Source: Spirochaeta sp. LUC14_002_19_P3 (GTDB lineage Bacteria; Spirochaetota; Spirochaetia; DSM-2461). Taken from it: DNA of 35,439 nt. Position 1 is the first letter of the stretch. Each line of letters begins with the position of its first letter. The position numbers and the translations under genes are program-made. The stretch is from assembly GCA_002084135.1 (NCBI GenBank), contig MUIB01000051.1, positions 1 to 35,439 of the forward strand. The letters run 5' to 3'. Positions 16,829 to 23,922 of the stretch are shown here, piece by piece. The notes under the pieces are model-generated. The model had not been told where the DNA came from. It saw only the letters and a list, made by a program, of their open reading frames with translations, and ran no database searches.

Positions 16829-17077
16829 TTACTGTACCAGTGCCGTAATGCTGGCCATCACTTCATTCTCATCAGGACCATCGCAGCGGACCGTTATTTT
16901 ATCGCCCTGAACAATTCCCAACTTCATTATTTTCAAAAGACTCTTGCCGGGAGCTTCCACCCCATTCTTGCTCAGACTTACTTCCGACTGCCCCTCTTTT
17001 ACAATCTTAACGAATTTATTGGCGGGACGGGTATGCAGACCCTCTTCATTGCCCACTTCCAGTGTTTTTTCAATCAT
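16829..17077 (-). CDS. ptsH: phosphocarrier protein HPr
   Basis: An 82-residue HPr. His15 in EEGLHTRPANKFV is the phosphate carrier site. Ser46 in APGKSLLKIMKLGI corresponds to the regulatory serine phosphorylated by HprK/P in organisms that have it. The protein relays phosphate from EI to the IIA protein and to PRD regulators. A promoter with a palindromic -35 region lies upstream, so ptsH and ptsI may be expressed independently of mtlA. The ATG follows AAGGGAGAAAAT. The stop codon overlaps the ribosome site of ptsI. Confidence 0.96.
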   Translation of the reverse strand: MIEKTLEVGNEEGLHTRPANKFVKIVKEGQSEVSLSKNGVEAPGKSLLKIMKLGIVQGDKITVRCDGPDENEVMASITALVQ

Positions 17078-17149
17078 TATTTTCTCCCTTGAAATGAATT
17101 GCCGGATTGGGATTATCCAATCGTCCGATGCTTATTGTCTAATCGGATA

Positions 17150-17179
17150 TATTTATCGAAGCTGTGACAGAACTGTCAA
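17150..17179 (-). promoter_or_regulatory. ptsH promoter with palindromic operator-like -35
   Basis: On the minus strand a perfect TTGACA (17174-17179) lies inside TGACAG-TT-CTGTCA (17165-17178), a palindrome with 6-bp arms. A -10 is less clear: TAAATA at 18 bp (17150-17155). Two further inverted repeats (TCCGAT/ATCGGA and GATTGG/CCAATC) occupy the predicted leader. Confidence 0.5.
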
Positions 17180-17198
17180 TATAACAATTTGGGACTTT

Positions 17199-17254
17199 CC
17201 TGCCTTTGGCAGGCAAGCCGCCGCCCCTCCAATCCTGGCTCCAACCGGGGCGGC
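17199..17254 (-). terminator. double hairpin between mtlA and ptsH
   Basis: On the minus strand GCCGCCCC/GGGGCGGC (17220-17254, 8-bp stem) is followed by CCTGCC-AAA-GGCAGG (17199-17213, compact 6-bp stem). Neither is followed by a T-run. They could attenuate or process the transcript so that mtlA and ptsI/ptsH are made in different amounts. Confidence 0.5.
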
Positions 17255-17272
17255 GTACCCTGCAAAACAAAC

Positions 17273-18652
17273 CTATTGCTTTCCTGCCGACAACTCTTTC
17301 ACAATATCATCGTATTCTGGAGCATTAACAAAATTGGTAATACTGAAATGCCTGGCATTCGGCGCAGCTGCCCTGGCCCGTTCGGTCAGGTTGACATGAG
17401 ATATAACCAACTGCGCATCCTGAGGCACCTCGTCTACAGAAGCGTGAACCACCTCAACATTCAGGCCTGCGGCCTTGAGCTTCTTGCGCAGGCGATTGGC
17501 ACCCATCGCGCTGGAACCCATACCCGCATCGCAGGCGAATACAATCTTCTGCACGACACCTATGCCCTTAATCGACTTAACCTGATCCTTAGCCTTAGCC
17601 AAACTGGCGCCTGCTTCGTCTTCGCGCCTGGAGAAGCGTTTAACGAACGGCATAGCGACGAAGAAACTCACCGTCGCCGAAACGGCAACGCCCAGAAGCA
17701 CAATAACGTGCATGCCCTTGGGTGCAACCGCCATCAGGGCAATAATACTACCCGGCGAAGGAGTGGCCACCAAACCAGCACCAAGAAGACTGAATACCAG
17801 AACCCCCGACATACCGCCCGCGATAACCGCAAGAATCACTGCCGGATTCATCAGCACATAGGGGAAATATATCTCGTGAATACCCCCGAAAAAATGGACA
17901 ATAATCGAAGCCGGAGTGGATTCCTTCACCATTCCCTTTGAAAAGAACCAGTAAGCCAGCAGAACTCCCAGGCCGGGCCCCGGATTGGTTTCCAGCAGGA
18001 AGTAAATCGACTTGCCCAAATCCTGCACCTGTGCCGCCCCCAGCGGGCCAAGCACACCATGGTTTATCGCGTTATTAAGGAAAAGAACCTTGCCCGGTTC
18101 AATGAAAAGGCTGGCAACGGGAAGCAAACCCATCTTCACAATGGCGTCAACACCGCTCTGCAGAAAAGTGGTTAAGCCCAGCACCACCGGGTTGATCACC
18201 AAAACACCAAGAATGGCGAGCAAACCGCCGATAATACCAGCCGAAAAGTTATTCACCAGCATCTCAAAGCCAACCGGAATATGCGGTTCAACCATCTCAT
18301 CGAACTTCTTGATAACGAAACCGCCGAGAGGCCCCATAATCATGGCACCCAGCAGCATGGGAATGTCAGCTCCAACAACAACACCCATCGTGGCAATAGC
18401 CCCTACAACACCTCCGCGGACATTCCACACCATCTTGCCGCCCGTATAGCCAATAAGAATCGGCAGCAGATTAAGCAGAATCGGCCCGACAAGAGTTACC
18501 AGCTTCTCGCTGGGAGTCCAGCCCGTGGGAATAAAAAATGCTGTAATCAACCCCCAGGCAATGAATGCCCCAATATTGGGCATAACCATACCGCTTAAAA
18601 AACGGCCAAAACGCTGAATACGGGCTCTTGTGCCCATAGCAGTCTGTTCCAT
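17273..18652 (-). CDS. mtlA: PTS mannitol-specific EIICB
   Basis: A 459-residue mannitol permease. The membrane IIC part (about 1-335) has several hydrophobic spans and the conserved FFGGIHEIYFPYVLMNP segment that takes part in substrate binding. The IIB domain has the phosphorylated Cys374 in VFACDAGMGSSAMGA. The IIA domain found in the longer enteric MtlA is absent, and IIA is supplied by the separate gene at 11059-11541. The listed ORF starts earlier, but AGGAGGAACAGT directly before the ATG at 18652 (MEQTAMGTRARIQ) sets the start. It is the first gene of the mannitol operon, preceded by a promoter and inverted repeats. Confidence 0.95.
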   Translation of the reverse strand: MEQTAMGTRARIQRFGRFLSGMVMPNIGAFIAWGLITAFFIPTGWTPSEKLVTLVGPILLNLLPILIGYTGGKMVWNVRGGVVGAIATMGVVVGADIPMLLGAMIMGPLGGFVIKKFDEMVEPHIPVGFEMLVNNFSAGIIGGLLAILGVLVINPVVLGLTTFLQSGVDAIVKMGLLPVASLFIEPGKVLFLNNAINHGVLGPLGAAQVQDLGKSIYFLLETNPGPGLGVLLAYWFFSKGMVKESTPASIIVHFFGGIHEIYFPYVLMNPAVILAVIAGGMSGVLVFSLLGAGLVATPSPGSIIALMAVAPKGMHVIVLLGVAVSATVSFFVAMPFVKRFSRREDEAGASLAKAKDQVKSIKGIGVVQKIVFACDAGMGSSAMGANRLRKKLKAAGLNVEVVHASVDEVPQDAQLVISHVNLTERARAAAPNARHFSITNFVNAPEYDDIVKELSAGKQ

Positions 18653-18691
18653 ACTGTTCCTCCTGAACATTACTAATGTTTAATATTAGCC

Positions 18692-18720
18692 ATACTACAG
18701 CCATTGGGAAAATACAGCAA
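18692..18720 (-). promoter_or_regulatory. promoter of the mtl operon
   Basis: On the minus strand TTGCTG (18715-18720), 17-bp spacer, TAGTAT (18692-18697). The -35 is poor, as expected for a promoter that needs an activator such as MtlR. Confidence 0.45.
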
Positions 18721-18747
18721 ACAAAAGTACCGCAAAGTTGGCAGCAG

Positions 18748-18762
18748 ATACCGGAGGGGTAT
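18748..18762. promoter_or_regulatory. candidate operator 1 upstream of mtlA
   Basis: ATACC-GGAGG-GGTAT, a short inverted repeat centred about 38 bp upstream of the mtlA -35 element. The half-site (GGTATT/AATACC) recurs in candidate operator 2. Confidence 0.35.
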
Positions 18763-18830
18763 TTGGCAGATAATACAAAACTGGTCAGCTTTTCCAGGAC
18801 GGGTGCCCTTGAATCAAAACCCTGTTCTGG

Positions 18831-18854
18831 GGTATTCCATCTGCCTGTAATACC
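18831..18854. promoter_or_regulatory. candidate operator 2 upstream of mtlA
   Basis: GGTATT-12-AATACC, with the same 6-base half-sites as candidate operator 1 but a wider spacing. It lies between divergent mtlA and thyX. Confidence 0.3.
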
Positions 18855-18915
18855 TGGTTTGCGGAAAATTGTTTTATGCAGTTCATTGTTGCGGCACTGA
18901 ACCGGAAAAATGAGG

Positions 18916-18944
18916 TTGATGAAAAAAAGCTGTTGGAGTAGAAT
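18916..18944 (+). promoter_or_regulatory. promoter of thyX
   Basis: TTGATG (18916-18921), 17-bp spacer, TAGAAT (18939-18944, 5 of 6), 26 bp before the thyX start. Confidence 0.55.
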
Positions 18945-18970
18945 GATTAAATTGAAGGAAGTGAATCATC

Positions 18971-19807
18971 ATGGCCCATTGTACAGTCGAAGAAGCGGAT
19001 GCGATACTTGACAAGGAATTTCAGGTTCTCGACAAAGGCTTTGTCCGCCTGGTGGATTACATGGGCAGCGATGAGCGCATCGTGCAGGCGGCACGGGTGT
19101 CCTACGGTGAGGGCACAAAATCGTTCCGTGAAGATGCCGCTCTTATCGATTACCTTTTACGCAATGAGCATACCTCTCCTTTTGAACAGGTTGTATTAAC
19201 TTTCCACGCCAGAATGCCTATTTTCGTTGCCCGCCAGTGGGTGCGGCACCGAACCGCCCGGCTCAACGAAATTTCCGGACGCTACAGCGTTTTGAATGAC
19301 GACTTCTACCTTCCTGAATTAGAGGATATCTGCGCCCAAAGTGCGGACAATAAACAGGGCAGGGAGGAAAGCCCCCTCCCGCCCGATCAGGGGAAAGCGG
19401 TAAGAACCATTATTAAAGAAGCGTGTGAAGAATCCTGCAAGGCATACGAGCAGCTTTTGGGCCTTGATACCGCCCGGGAGCTGGCCCGCATGGTGCTTCC
19501 CCTGAATCTGTATACAGAATGGTATTGGCAGATCGATCTCCACAACTTGTTCCATTTTCTGCACTTACGGCTGGATGCCCATGCCCAGAGGGAAATTCGT
19601 GTCTATGCGGAAATAATGTATGATATGGCCAAAAAGGTCTGTCCCCGAGCCTGCCAATCCTTTGAGAAGCATATTTTTAAAGGAACCCGCTTCTCCGCCG
19701 CGGAACGGGCGGCCCTGAGCGGAATGGAAACAAAACATGGCCTAAGCGGCAAAGAAGCCCGGCGGCTTGAAGCGAAACTGGAAGAAGGCCGGAAACTTCG
19801 GGAATAG
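18971..19807 (+). CDS. thyX: flavin-dependent thymidylate synthase ThyX
   Basis: A 278-residue ThyX, which methylates dUMP to dTMP using methylene-tetrahydrofolate and FADH2, independent of ThyA. The ThyX signature RHR-x7-S is present as RHRTARLNEIS (Arg92-His93-Arg94 to Ser102), followed by GRYS. Other family segments are AARVSYGEGTK, EHTSPFEQVVLTFHA and LYTEWYWQIDLHNLFHFLHLRLDAHAQREIR. The C-terminal 40 residues extend past the usual core and are charged. AAGGAAGTG precedes the ATG. The gene has its own promoter and ends 7 bp before the convergent gene at 19815, with no obvious terminator between them. Confidence 0.97.
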   Translation: MAHCTVEEADAILDKEFQVLDKGFVRLVDYMGSDERIVQAARVSYGEGTKSFREDAALIDYLLRNEHTSPFEQVVLTFHARMPIFVARQWVRHRTARLNEISGRYSVLNDDFYLPELEDICAQSADNKQGREESPLPPDQGKAVRTIIKEACEESCKAYEQLLGLDTARELARMVLPLNLYTEWYWQIDLHNLFHFLHLRLDAHAQREIRVYAEIMYDMAKKVCPRACQSFEKHIFKGTRFSAAERAALSGMETKHGLSGKEARRLEAKLEEGRKLRE

Positions 19808-19814
19808 CCTACCT

Positions 19815-20810
19815 CTAATAATCCAGCTCTTTCCCGTAAACAGGCTGCTTATCCGTGCCGTGCAGGGAATTTTCCACCCATACCACCATGGCATACATCC
19901 GCTTGTAAAACGCTGAATAAACATCCATCATTCTGGAAATAAAATCCATATTCGCCATGTTCACTGCGCAGAAGCCGTAAACAAGATAGCCCTCTTCCAC
20001 AGCAAAGATAAGAATATTCATGGCCAGATTATTCTTGTCGGCCACCTTAATCAGAGGCCGCAGCACCGAAACATTATTCACAAAAAACCCCAGGCTCTCA
20101 CCATCATAAACATACTGCGTTTCATAAAAACCGCTGCCCAACACCACTTCTTTCATATACATAAAAATCCTGTCGTGCATGGGAATGCTGTCTACAATCT
20201 CGTCTTCCAGACGCCTGCGGTTCTGTACATCCTGAATCCGGTAAACTTTATCGAACAGCGGCACAACTGCCTTTTTTTTGTCCGACTGATATGTTACTTC
20301 AGTAATTTTGCTTACCCGGCGGGTAATGTTATAGAGATTCAAATCAATATCATGAACGCCTTTCGGATAGGGAATAAGGTACAAGCCCTCGGACAAAACA
20401 TTCGGCTCCAGGCGCTGATACTGCCGCTTGATACTCTCCAGCGAAGAGTGATTCGGAGCCAGAGCCATACCAATATGCTTCCGATCGTAGCGCAGCACCG
20501 TCCCCTCGGATTTGAGCTTCTCCACGGTTTCAGCCGGGATATTCGAGAGGAGATTCCCCAGGTTAAGCTGCCGGGCGCCAAGCGGCGATGCCAGCAGACC
20601 GAGAAAGGGGAGTCCAAACCATAGAAATTGCCTAAGGGTACCTCTAAAAAACAGCTTTAGGAAATTGACGAAGAAATTTTTTGTCGATACAAGGCGGCAA
20701 AAGCGGAGCGTAGCCGGGCTACGTGAGCATTTTGACAACACAGTAACGGCGGAAAAGTTCGAGTCAAGAACTAAATGGGGGGTTTTAGAGGTGCCTCTAA
20801 GTTTTATCAT
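19815..20810 (-). CDS. secreted hypothetical protein carrying an in-frame miniature-element insertion
   Basis: The ORF encodes 331 residues, but residues about 6-59 are translated from the miniature element (GTSKTPHLVLDSNF to FFRGT). Removing element and target duplication (165 bp, 55 codons) restores MIKLRQFLWFGLPFLGLLASPLGARQ, a normal signal peptide, and a 276-residue exported protein. The mature part (about residue 80 onward) is mixed alpha/beta-like, with AETVEKLKSEGTVLRYDRKHIGMALAP and a C-terminal segment rich in Met and Tyr (FISRMMDVYSAFYKRMYAMVVW). I do not recognise the family. It is probably periplasmic in its original form. With the insertion, the hydrophobic segment is internal (61-78), so export or topology may change. 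Whether the present allele is functional is unknown. Confidence 0.72.
   Translation of the reverse strand: MIKLRGTSKTPHLVLDSNFSAVTVLSKCSRSPATLRFCRLVSTKNFFVNFLKLFFRGTLRQFLWFGLPFLGLLASPLGARQLNLGNLLSNIPAETVEKLKSEGTVLRYDRKHIGMALAPNHSSLESIKRQYQRLEPNVLSEGLYLIPYPKGVHDIDLNLYNITRRVSKITEVTYQSDKKKAVVPLFDKVYRIQDVQNRRRLEDEIVDSIPMHDRIFMYMKEVVLGSGFYETQYVYDGESLGFFVNNVSVLRPLIKVADKNNLAMNILIFAVEEGYLVYGFCAVNMANMDFISRMMDVYSAFYKRMYAMVVWVENSLHGTDKQPVYGKELDY
20636..20796 (+). mobile_element. miniature inverted-repeat element, copy B
   Basis: The sequence from GGGTACCTCTAAAAAACAGC to GGTTTTAGAGGTGCC(T) is nearly identical to copy A in the opposite orientation; it differs by a few substitutions and one extra T. The 5-bp CTAAG occurs at 20632-20636 and 20797-20801, a target duplication that shares its last G with the element end. 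It is inserted in the 5' end of the secreted-protein gene. Confidence 0.9.
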
Positions 20811-20816
20811 ATTTCA

Positions 20817-20845
20817 TTCATAGCATATTACGCAGATTGTTCCAA
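20817..20845 (-). promoter_or_regulatory. promoter of the secreted-protein gene (possibly leaderless)
   Basis: On the minus strand TTGGAA (20840-20845), 17-bp spacer, TATGAA (20817-20822). Transcription would start at or within a base or two of the ATG at 20810, and no Shine-Dalgarno is visible, so the mRNA may be leaderless. Confidence 0.35.
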
Positions 20846-20876
20846 TCACGGTTTCCCTAAATCAGCAGCCTGAAAC

Positions 20877-21698
20877 TTACTTTGCCTTTAGTCCCAGAAT
20901 CTCACGGGCTTCCGCCGGAGAAGCAATCTCGCGGCCCAATTCCCCGGCGATGCGCAGCACCCGTTCAACGAGAGTCCTGTTGGTGGCGGGAACACCTTTC
21001 CTGAGAGAGAGAGTGTCTTCCAGGCCAGTGCGGACATGGCCGCCAAGGAGAATGCCGGCGGTAAGCATGGGAACCTGAGCACTGCCAATACCGCAGACTG
21101 TCCAGGTGGAACCGGGCGGAATGATTTCGCTCATAAAGAGCAGGTTTTTTATAGAACCGGCGATGGAGCCTGGAACATTCATTACCATGTTGAAGTGCAG
21201 GGGGCTTTTGAGAATACCTTTTTTCAGCAGGTAAGAGGTGTTGGTTATCATTGCGCTGTCGAAGGCTTCAATTTCCGGCTTAATGCCGTTGGCGTACATT
21301 TTTTCCGCCAGCGCGGCAATGAGCCGGGGGGAATTGGCGTTAACGGAATCAGGAAAATTAGAGGAGCCCGCCGACAGGCTGGCCATTTCAAAGGGCAAGT
21401 CCAGCATTTGGCCGCGGCATTCGGGAGTGTTTTCCCCGCCGCGGGCCCCGGTGGAGCATTGGGTTATAACATTGAGACTGCGGCGCTGTATTTCATTCAG
21501 TATGGCCTCGAAACAGGCGCGGGAATGGGTAGGCTCTCCGTTTTCATCGCGGGCATGGAGGTGGGCAATGGATACGCCCTGCTCCATACCCTCCTCTATT
21601 TGATCGGCTATTTCTTCAGGAGTCATGGGGGTGGACTCGTTGAGAGCCTTTGTGGGGACATTGCCAGTAAGGGCAAGGGTAATGATGAGCTTTTCCAT
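20877..21698 (-). CDS. BKACE-family beta-keto acid cleavage enzyme (DUF849, Kce-like)
   Basis: A 273-residue TIM-barrel enzyme of the family typified by 3-keto-5-aminohexanoate cleavage enzyme. These proteins condense a beta-keto acid with acetyl-CoA to give acetoacetate and a new CoA ester. The divalent-metal pair is His46 and His48 in IAHLHARDENGEPT. Further family marks are QCSTGARGG, EMASLSAGSSNFPDSV, KPEIEAFDSAM and the late GGHVRTGLEDTLSLRKG. The listed ORF starts upstream, but the family N terminus (MEKLIITLALTGNVPTKA) begins at the ATG at 21698, one base after the aminotransferase stop, so translation is coupled. Substrate cannot be read from sequence by eye; pairing with the aminotransferase suggests a beta-keto acid made from an amino acid. 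Confidence 0.92.
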   Translation of the reverse strand: MEKLIITLALTGNVPTKALNESTPMTPEEIADQIEEGMEQGVSIAHLHARDENGEPTHSRACFEAILNEIQRRSLNVITQCSTGARGGENTPECRGQMLDLPFEMASLSAGSSNFPDSVNANSPRLIAALAEKMYANGIKPEIEAFDSAMITNTSYLLKKGILKSPLHFNMVMNVPGSIAGSIKNLLFMSEIIPPGSTWTVCGIGSAQVPMLTAGILLGGHVRTGLEDTLSLRKGVPATNRTLVERVLRIAGELGREIASPAEAREILGLKAK

Positions 21699-21699
21699 C

Positions 21700-23058
21700 T
21701 TATTGATGAACCAGTTCCTGAGCGCAGAGCTGAAGGGCGCGCTCCATCCGCTCATAGAGCAAATCGATTTCTTCGCGGGTAATGGACAGAGGAGGGGAGA
21801 GAAGAAAATGATCTCCCTCCGTGCCGTTTACGGTGCCGCCGCCGGGGTAGAGCACAATGCCCTGCTCCAGAGCTGTTTCCGTAAGCCGGTTCGCGGCCTT
21901 AAGTGCGGCGGGAAAGGGTTGTTTGCTTTTCTGATCTTTTACCAGCTCCACACCCAGCAGCAGTCCTTTTCCGCGGACATCGCCAACGATGGGAATGTCC
22001 AGCAGATTCTGCATTCGTTTCAGAAGGTATTCCCCCTGCATATTGGCGTTGGATACATAGCCCTCCCGCTCAATTATTTCCAGTACCTTGAGGGATATTC
22101 CGCAGGAAAGAGGATTCCCGGCATAGGTGTGGCCATGAGCCAGGCGGCCTGAGCCGTTTATCATAATGGCATTGAAAACCGTATCGGAGGCGATGGCGGC
22201 ACCCATGGGGGTGTAGCCGCTGGACATACCTTTAGCGACGGTAAGAATATCGGCCTGTACACCATAATGATCGGAACCGAAGTTTTTTCCGGTGCGGCCA
22301 AAACCGGCCATGACTTCGTCGATGATGAGCAGGATGTCATACTTGTCGCAGATGGCGCGCACCATATCGAAATAGATTTTTTCGGGATGAATGCCGGGAG
22401 CGGCGGCACCTACAACGGGTTCGCTGATAAAGGCGGCAATGTTTTCCGCTCCGTGCTTAAGAATTGCCGCCTCCAGCTCCCCGGCGGCTTTAATGCTGGT
22501 ATCTTCCAAACTTTTGCAGTTCCAGGGATTGCGGTAGTGATAGAATTGATTGATATGGGGAAAATCCAGCAACAGGGGGCCGTAGAGCCGCCGCCGACCT
22601 TCCATGCCGGTCATGGAAAGGGCACCAATGGTGTTGCCGTGAAAGGAATGATACTTGGTAATAACCTTATGCTTCCGGGTGTTAAGGCCATCGCGTTCGA
22701 CATAGTACTGACGGGCCATTTTAAGGGCGGCCTCCGTGGCTTCGGAGCCGCCGGACACGAAGAAGACATGGTTAAGACTTCCGGGGGTCCATTGAGCGGT
22801 TTTTTCCGCGCAGGCTTCAATGGGCTGTGCCGTCCACCGGGAGAGATGGATGTAGGCAAGGCATGCCATTTGCTCTTTGGCATAGGCGGCAACTTCTTTA
22901 TTGCCGTGTCCGATATTGGCAACAGCCGCCCCGGCACAGGCATCTATGAAGGGGCGGCCTTTGTCATCGAAGAGGTAGATTCCCTCTCCGCGGATTATTT
23001 TTGGATAGCTCCAATTCTGATCGCGGTAAAAAACATCATTATTGGGAGCCTTACCCAT
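21700..23058 (-). CDS. class III (omega) PLP-dependent aminotransferase
   Basis: A 452-residue fold-type I aminotransferase of the acetylornithine/omega-amino-acid subgroup. The PLP-binding lysine is Lys276 in LTVAKGMSSGYTPMGA; Asp247 in LLIIDEVMAGFGRTG contacts the pyridine nitrogen. Other hallmarks are DACAGAAVANIGHG near the N terminus, FFVSGGSEATEAALKMARQY and AHGHTYAGNPLSC. It probably uses a terminal or beta-amino group donor with pyruvate or 2-oxoglutarate as acceptor; the exact substrate is not evident. It lies 9 bp downstream of the exported repeat protein gene and directly upstream of the BKACE gene. The order suggests it makes the keto acid that BKACE cleaves. Its own ribosome site is weak. 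Confidence 0.94.
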   Translation of the reverse strand: MGKAPNNDVFYRDQNWSYPKIIRGEGIYLFDDKGRPFIDACAGAAVANIGHGNKEVAAYAKEQMACLAYIHLSRWTAQPIEACAEKTAQWTPGSLNHVFFVSGGSEATEAALKMARQYYVERDGLNTRKHKVITKYHSFHGNTIGALSMTGMEGRRRLYGPLLLDFPHINQFYHYRNPWNCKSLEDTSIKAAGELEAAILKHGAENIAAFISEPVVGAAAPGIHPEKIYFDMVRAICDKYDILLIIDEVMAGFGRTGKNFGSDHYGVQADILTVAKGMSSGYTPMGAAIASDTVFNAIMINGSGRLAHGHTYAGNPLSCGISLKVLEIIEREGYVSNANMQGEYLLKRMQNLLDIPIVGDVRGKGLLLGVELVKDQKSKQPFPAALKAANRLTETALEQGIVLYPGGGTVNGTEGDHFLLSPPLSITREEIDLLYERMERALQLCAQELVHQ

Positions 23059-23067
23059 ACCTCGCAG

Positions 23068-23766
23068 CTACTGCCTTGTACTTAGTCTTTCACCTGTATA
23101 GGGACTGTACATGTACTCAGGGCTGAATTTATTGCCTAGAGAGTCAGTCTTGAAGGTATCGTTTCCACTGCTACCGAATTCCATTATTTCACCCGTATAA
23201 GGGCTGTAGATGTAGTCCGGATTGAACTTATGGCCGAGAGCATCCACTTTATAACTTCCTGTGTTGGGCCCAAATTCAACAGTCGAAATGGATTTGCTCC
23301 AAATACGATTGCTAACAAGTTCGTGGTTGATAGGATCGTACTTTTTGTAAACGACGTACTGCTCATCACGCTGAAACAAACTATCGGGATTGGCAATAAT
23401 CATATATTCCAGCTCGAATTTATTCACATCCTCTTTTGCAGTCGGCATGTCGCCGTTCTCAGCAGCCGCCTTTCCAAGTTCGTTTCTCAAAACAACCTTG
23501 GCTTCAATCCACCATTCCTCCTCGGTGTCCCACTTTATAATCTCCAGTCGTTTGATGGTGTTAATTGCAAGGTTACTCTTGATTCTCTCCCCATCGTCCA
23601 GAATGACCGTAACATTCCACTTCCGGCCAAAATTGGCCAGAATCTCATCGGCCTGAATAACTTGGGAATTCGTTGTGTAAATTACTCCCTTGCCTTTCTC
23701 ATCCAGCCCCCAAACGCTCATCGCGATAATAAATGTAAACACCATAGCAATTAAAATTCGTCTCAT
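23068..23766 (-). CDS. exported hypothetical protein with two C-terminal SPYTGE repeats
   Basis: The likely start is the ATG at 23766 (CAGGAGGAATTTTTT upstream), giving 232 residues with signal peptide RRILIAMVFTFIIAMSVWG. The listed longer N terminus lacks a ribosome site. The C terminus has two copies of a 33-residue repeat: DALGHKFNPDYIYSPYTGE and DSLGNKFSPEYMYSPYTGE. The central part (WDTEEEWWIEAKVVLRNE) is acidic. I do not recognise the family. It precedes the aminotransferase by 9 bp on the same strand. The repeat motif with Tyr, Pro and Gly suggests a binding surface, but that is speculation. A role in the aminotransferase/BKACE pathway is possible but unsupported apart from proximity. 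Confidence 0.75.
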   Translation of the reverse strand: MRRILIAMVFTFIIAMSVWGLDEKGKGVIYTTNSQVIQADEILANFGRKWNVTVILDDGERIKSNLAINTIKRLEIIKWDTEEEWWIEAKVVLRNELGKAAAENGDMPTAKEDVNKFELEYMIIANPDSLFQRDEQYVVYKKYDPINHELVSNRIWSKSISTVEFGPNTGSYKVDALGHKFNPDYIYSPYTGEIMEFGSSGNDTFKTDSLGNKFSPEYMYSPYTGERLSTRQ

Positions 23767-23804
23767 AAAAAATTCCTCCTGTGAGAATACATTGTTAATA
23801 CCGT

Positions 23805-23834
23805 AACATACCATATATCGGCTGAAAAGTTCAA
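23805..23834 (-). promoter_or_regulatory. possible promoter of the exported protein-aminotransferase-BKACE operon
   Basis: On the minus strand TTGAAC (23829-23834), 18-bp spacer, TATGTT (23805-23810), about 39 bp before the first start codon. Confidence 0.4.
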
Positions 23835-23922
23835 TAACTTTTATTCTTTTTTTTCAAGTTTGGAAATAAAATGCCGATATGAGCCAAAAACAATGTGCCG
23901 ACAGCATAGGAAGTATGCCATT

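Noticed and set aside
19804-19820. CCTACCTCTAATAA as another miniature-element end
   Set aside because: It shares only the short core ACCTCTAA; no second end or target duplication is present, so chance is likely.
21036-21782. 248-residue plus-strand ORF opposite the BKACE gene
   Set aside because: It is antisense to a clear BKACE coding frame, has no ribosome site and no recognisable motif.
22267-23085. 272-residue plus-strand ORF opposite the aminotransferase
   Set aside because: Shadow of a well-supported PLP enzyme on the other strand.
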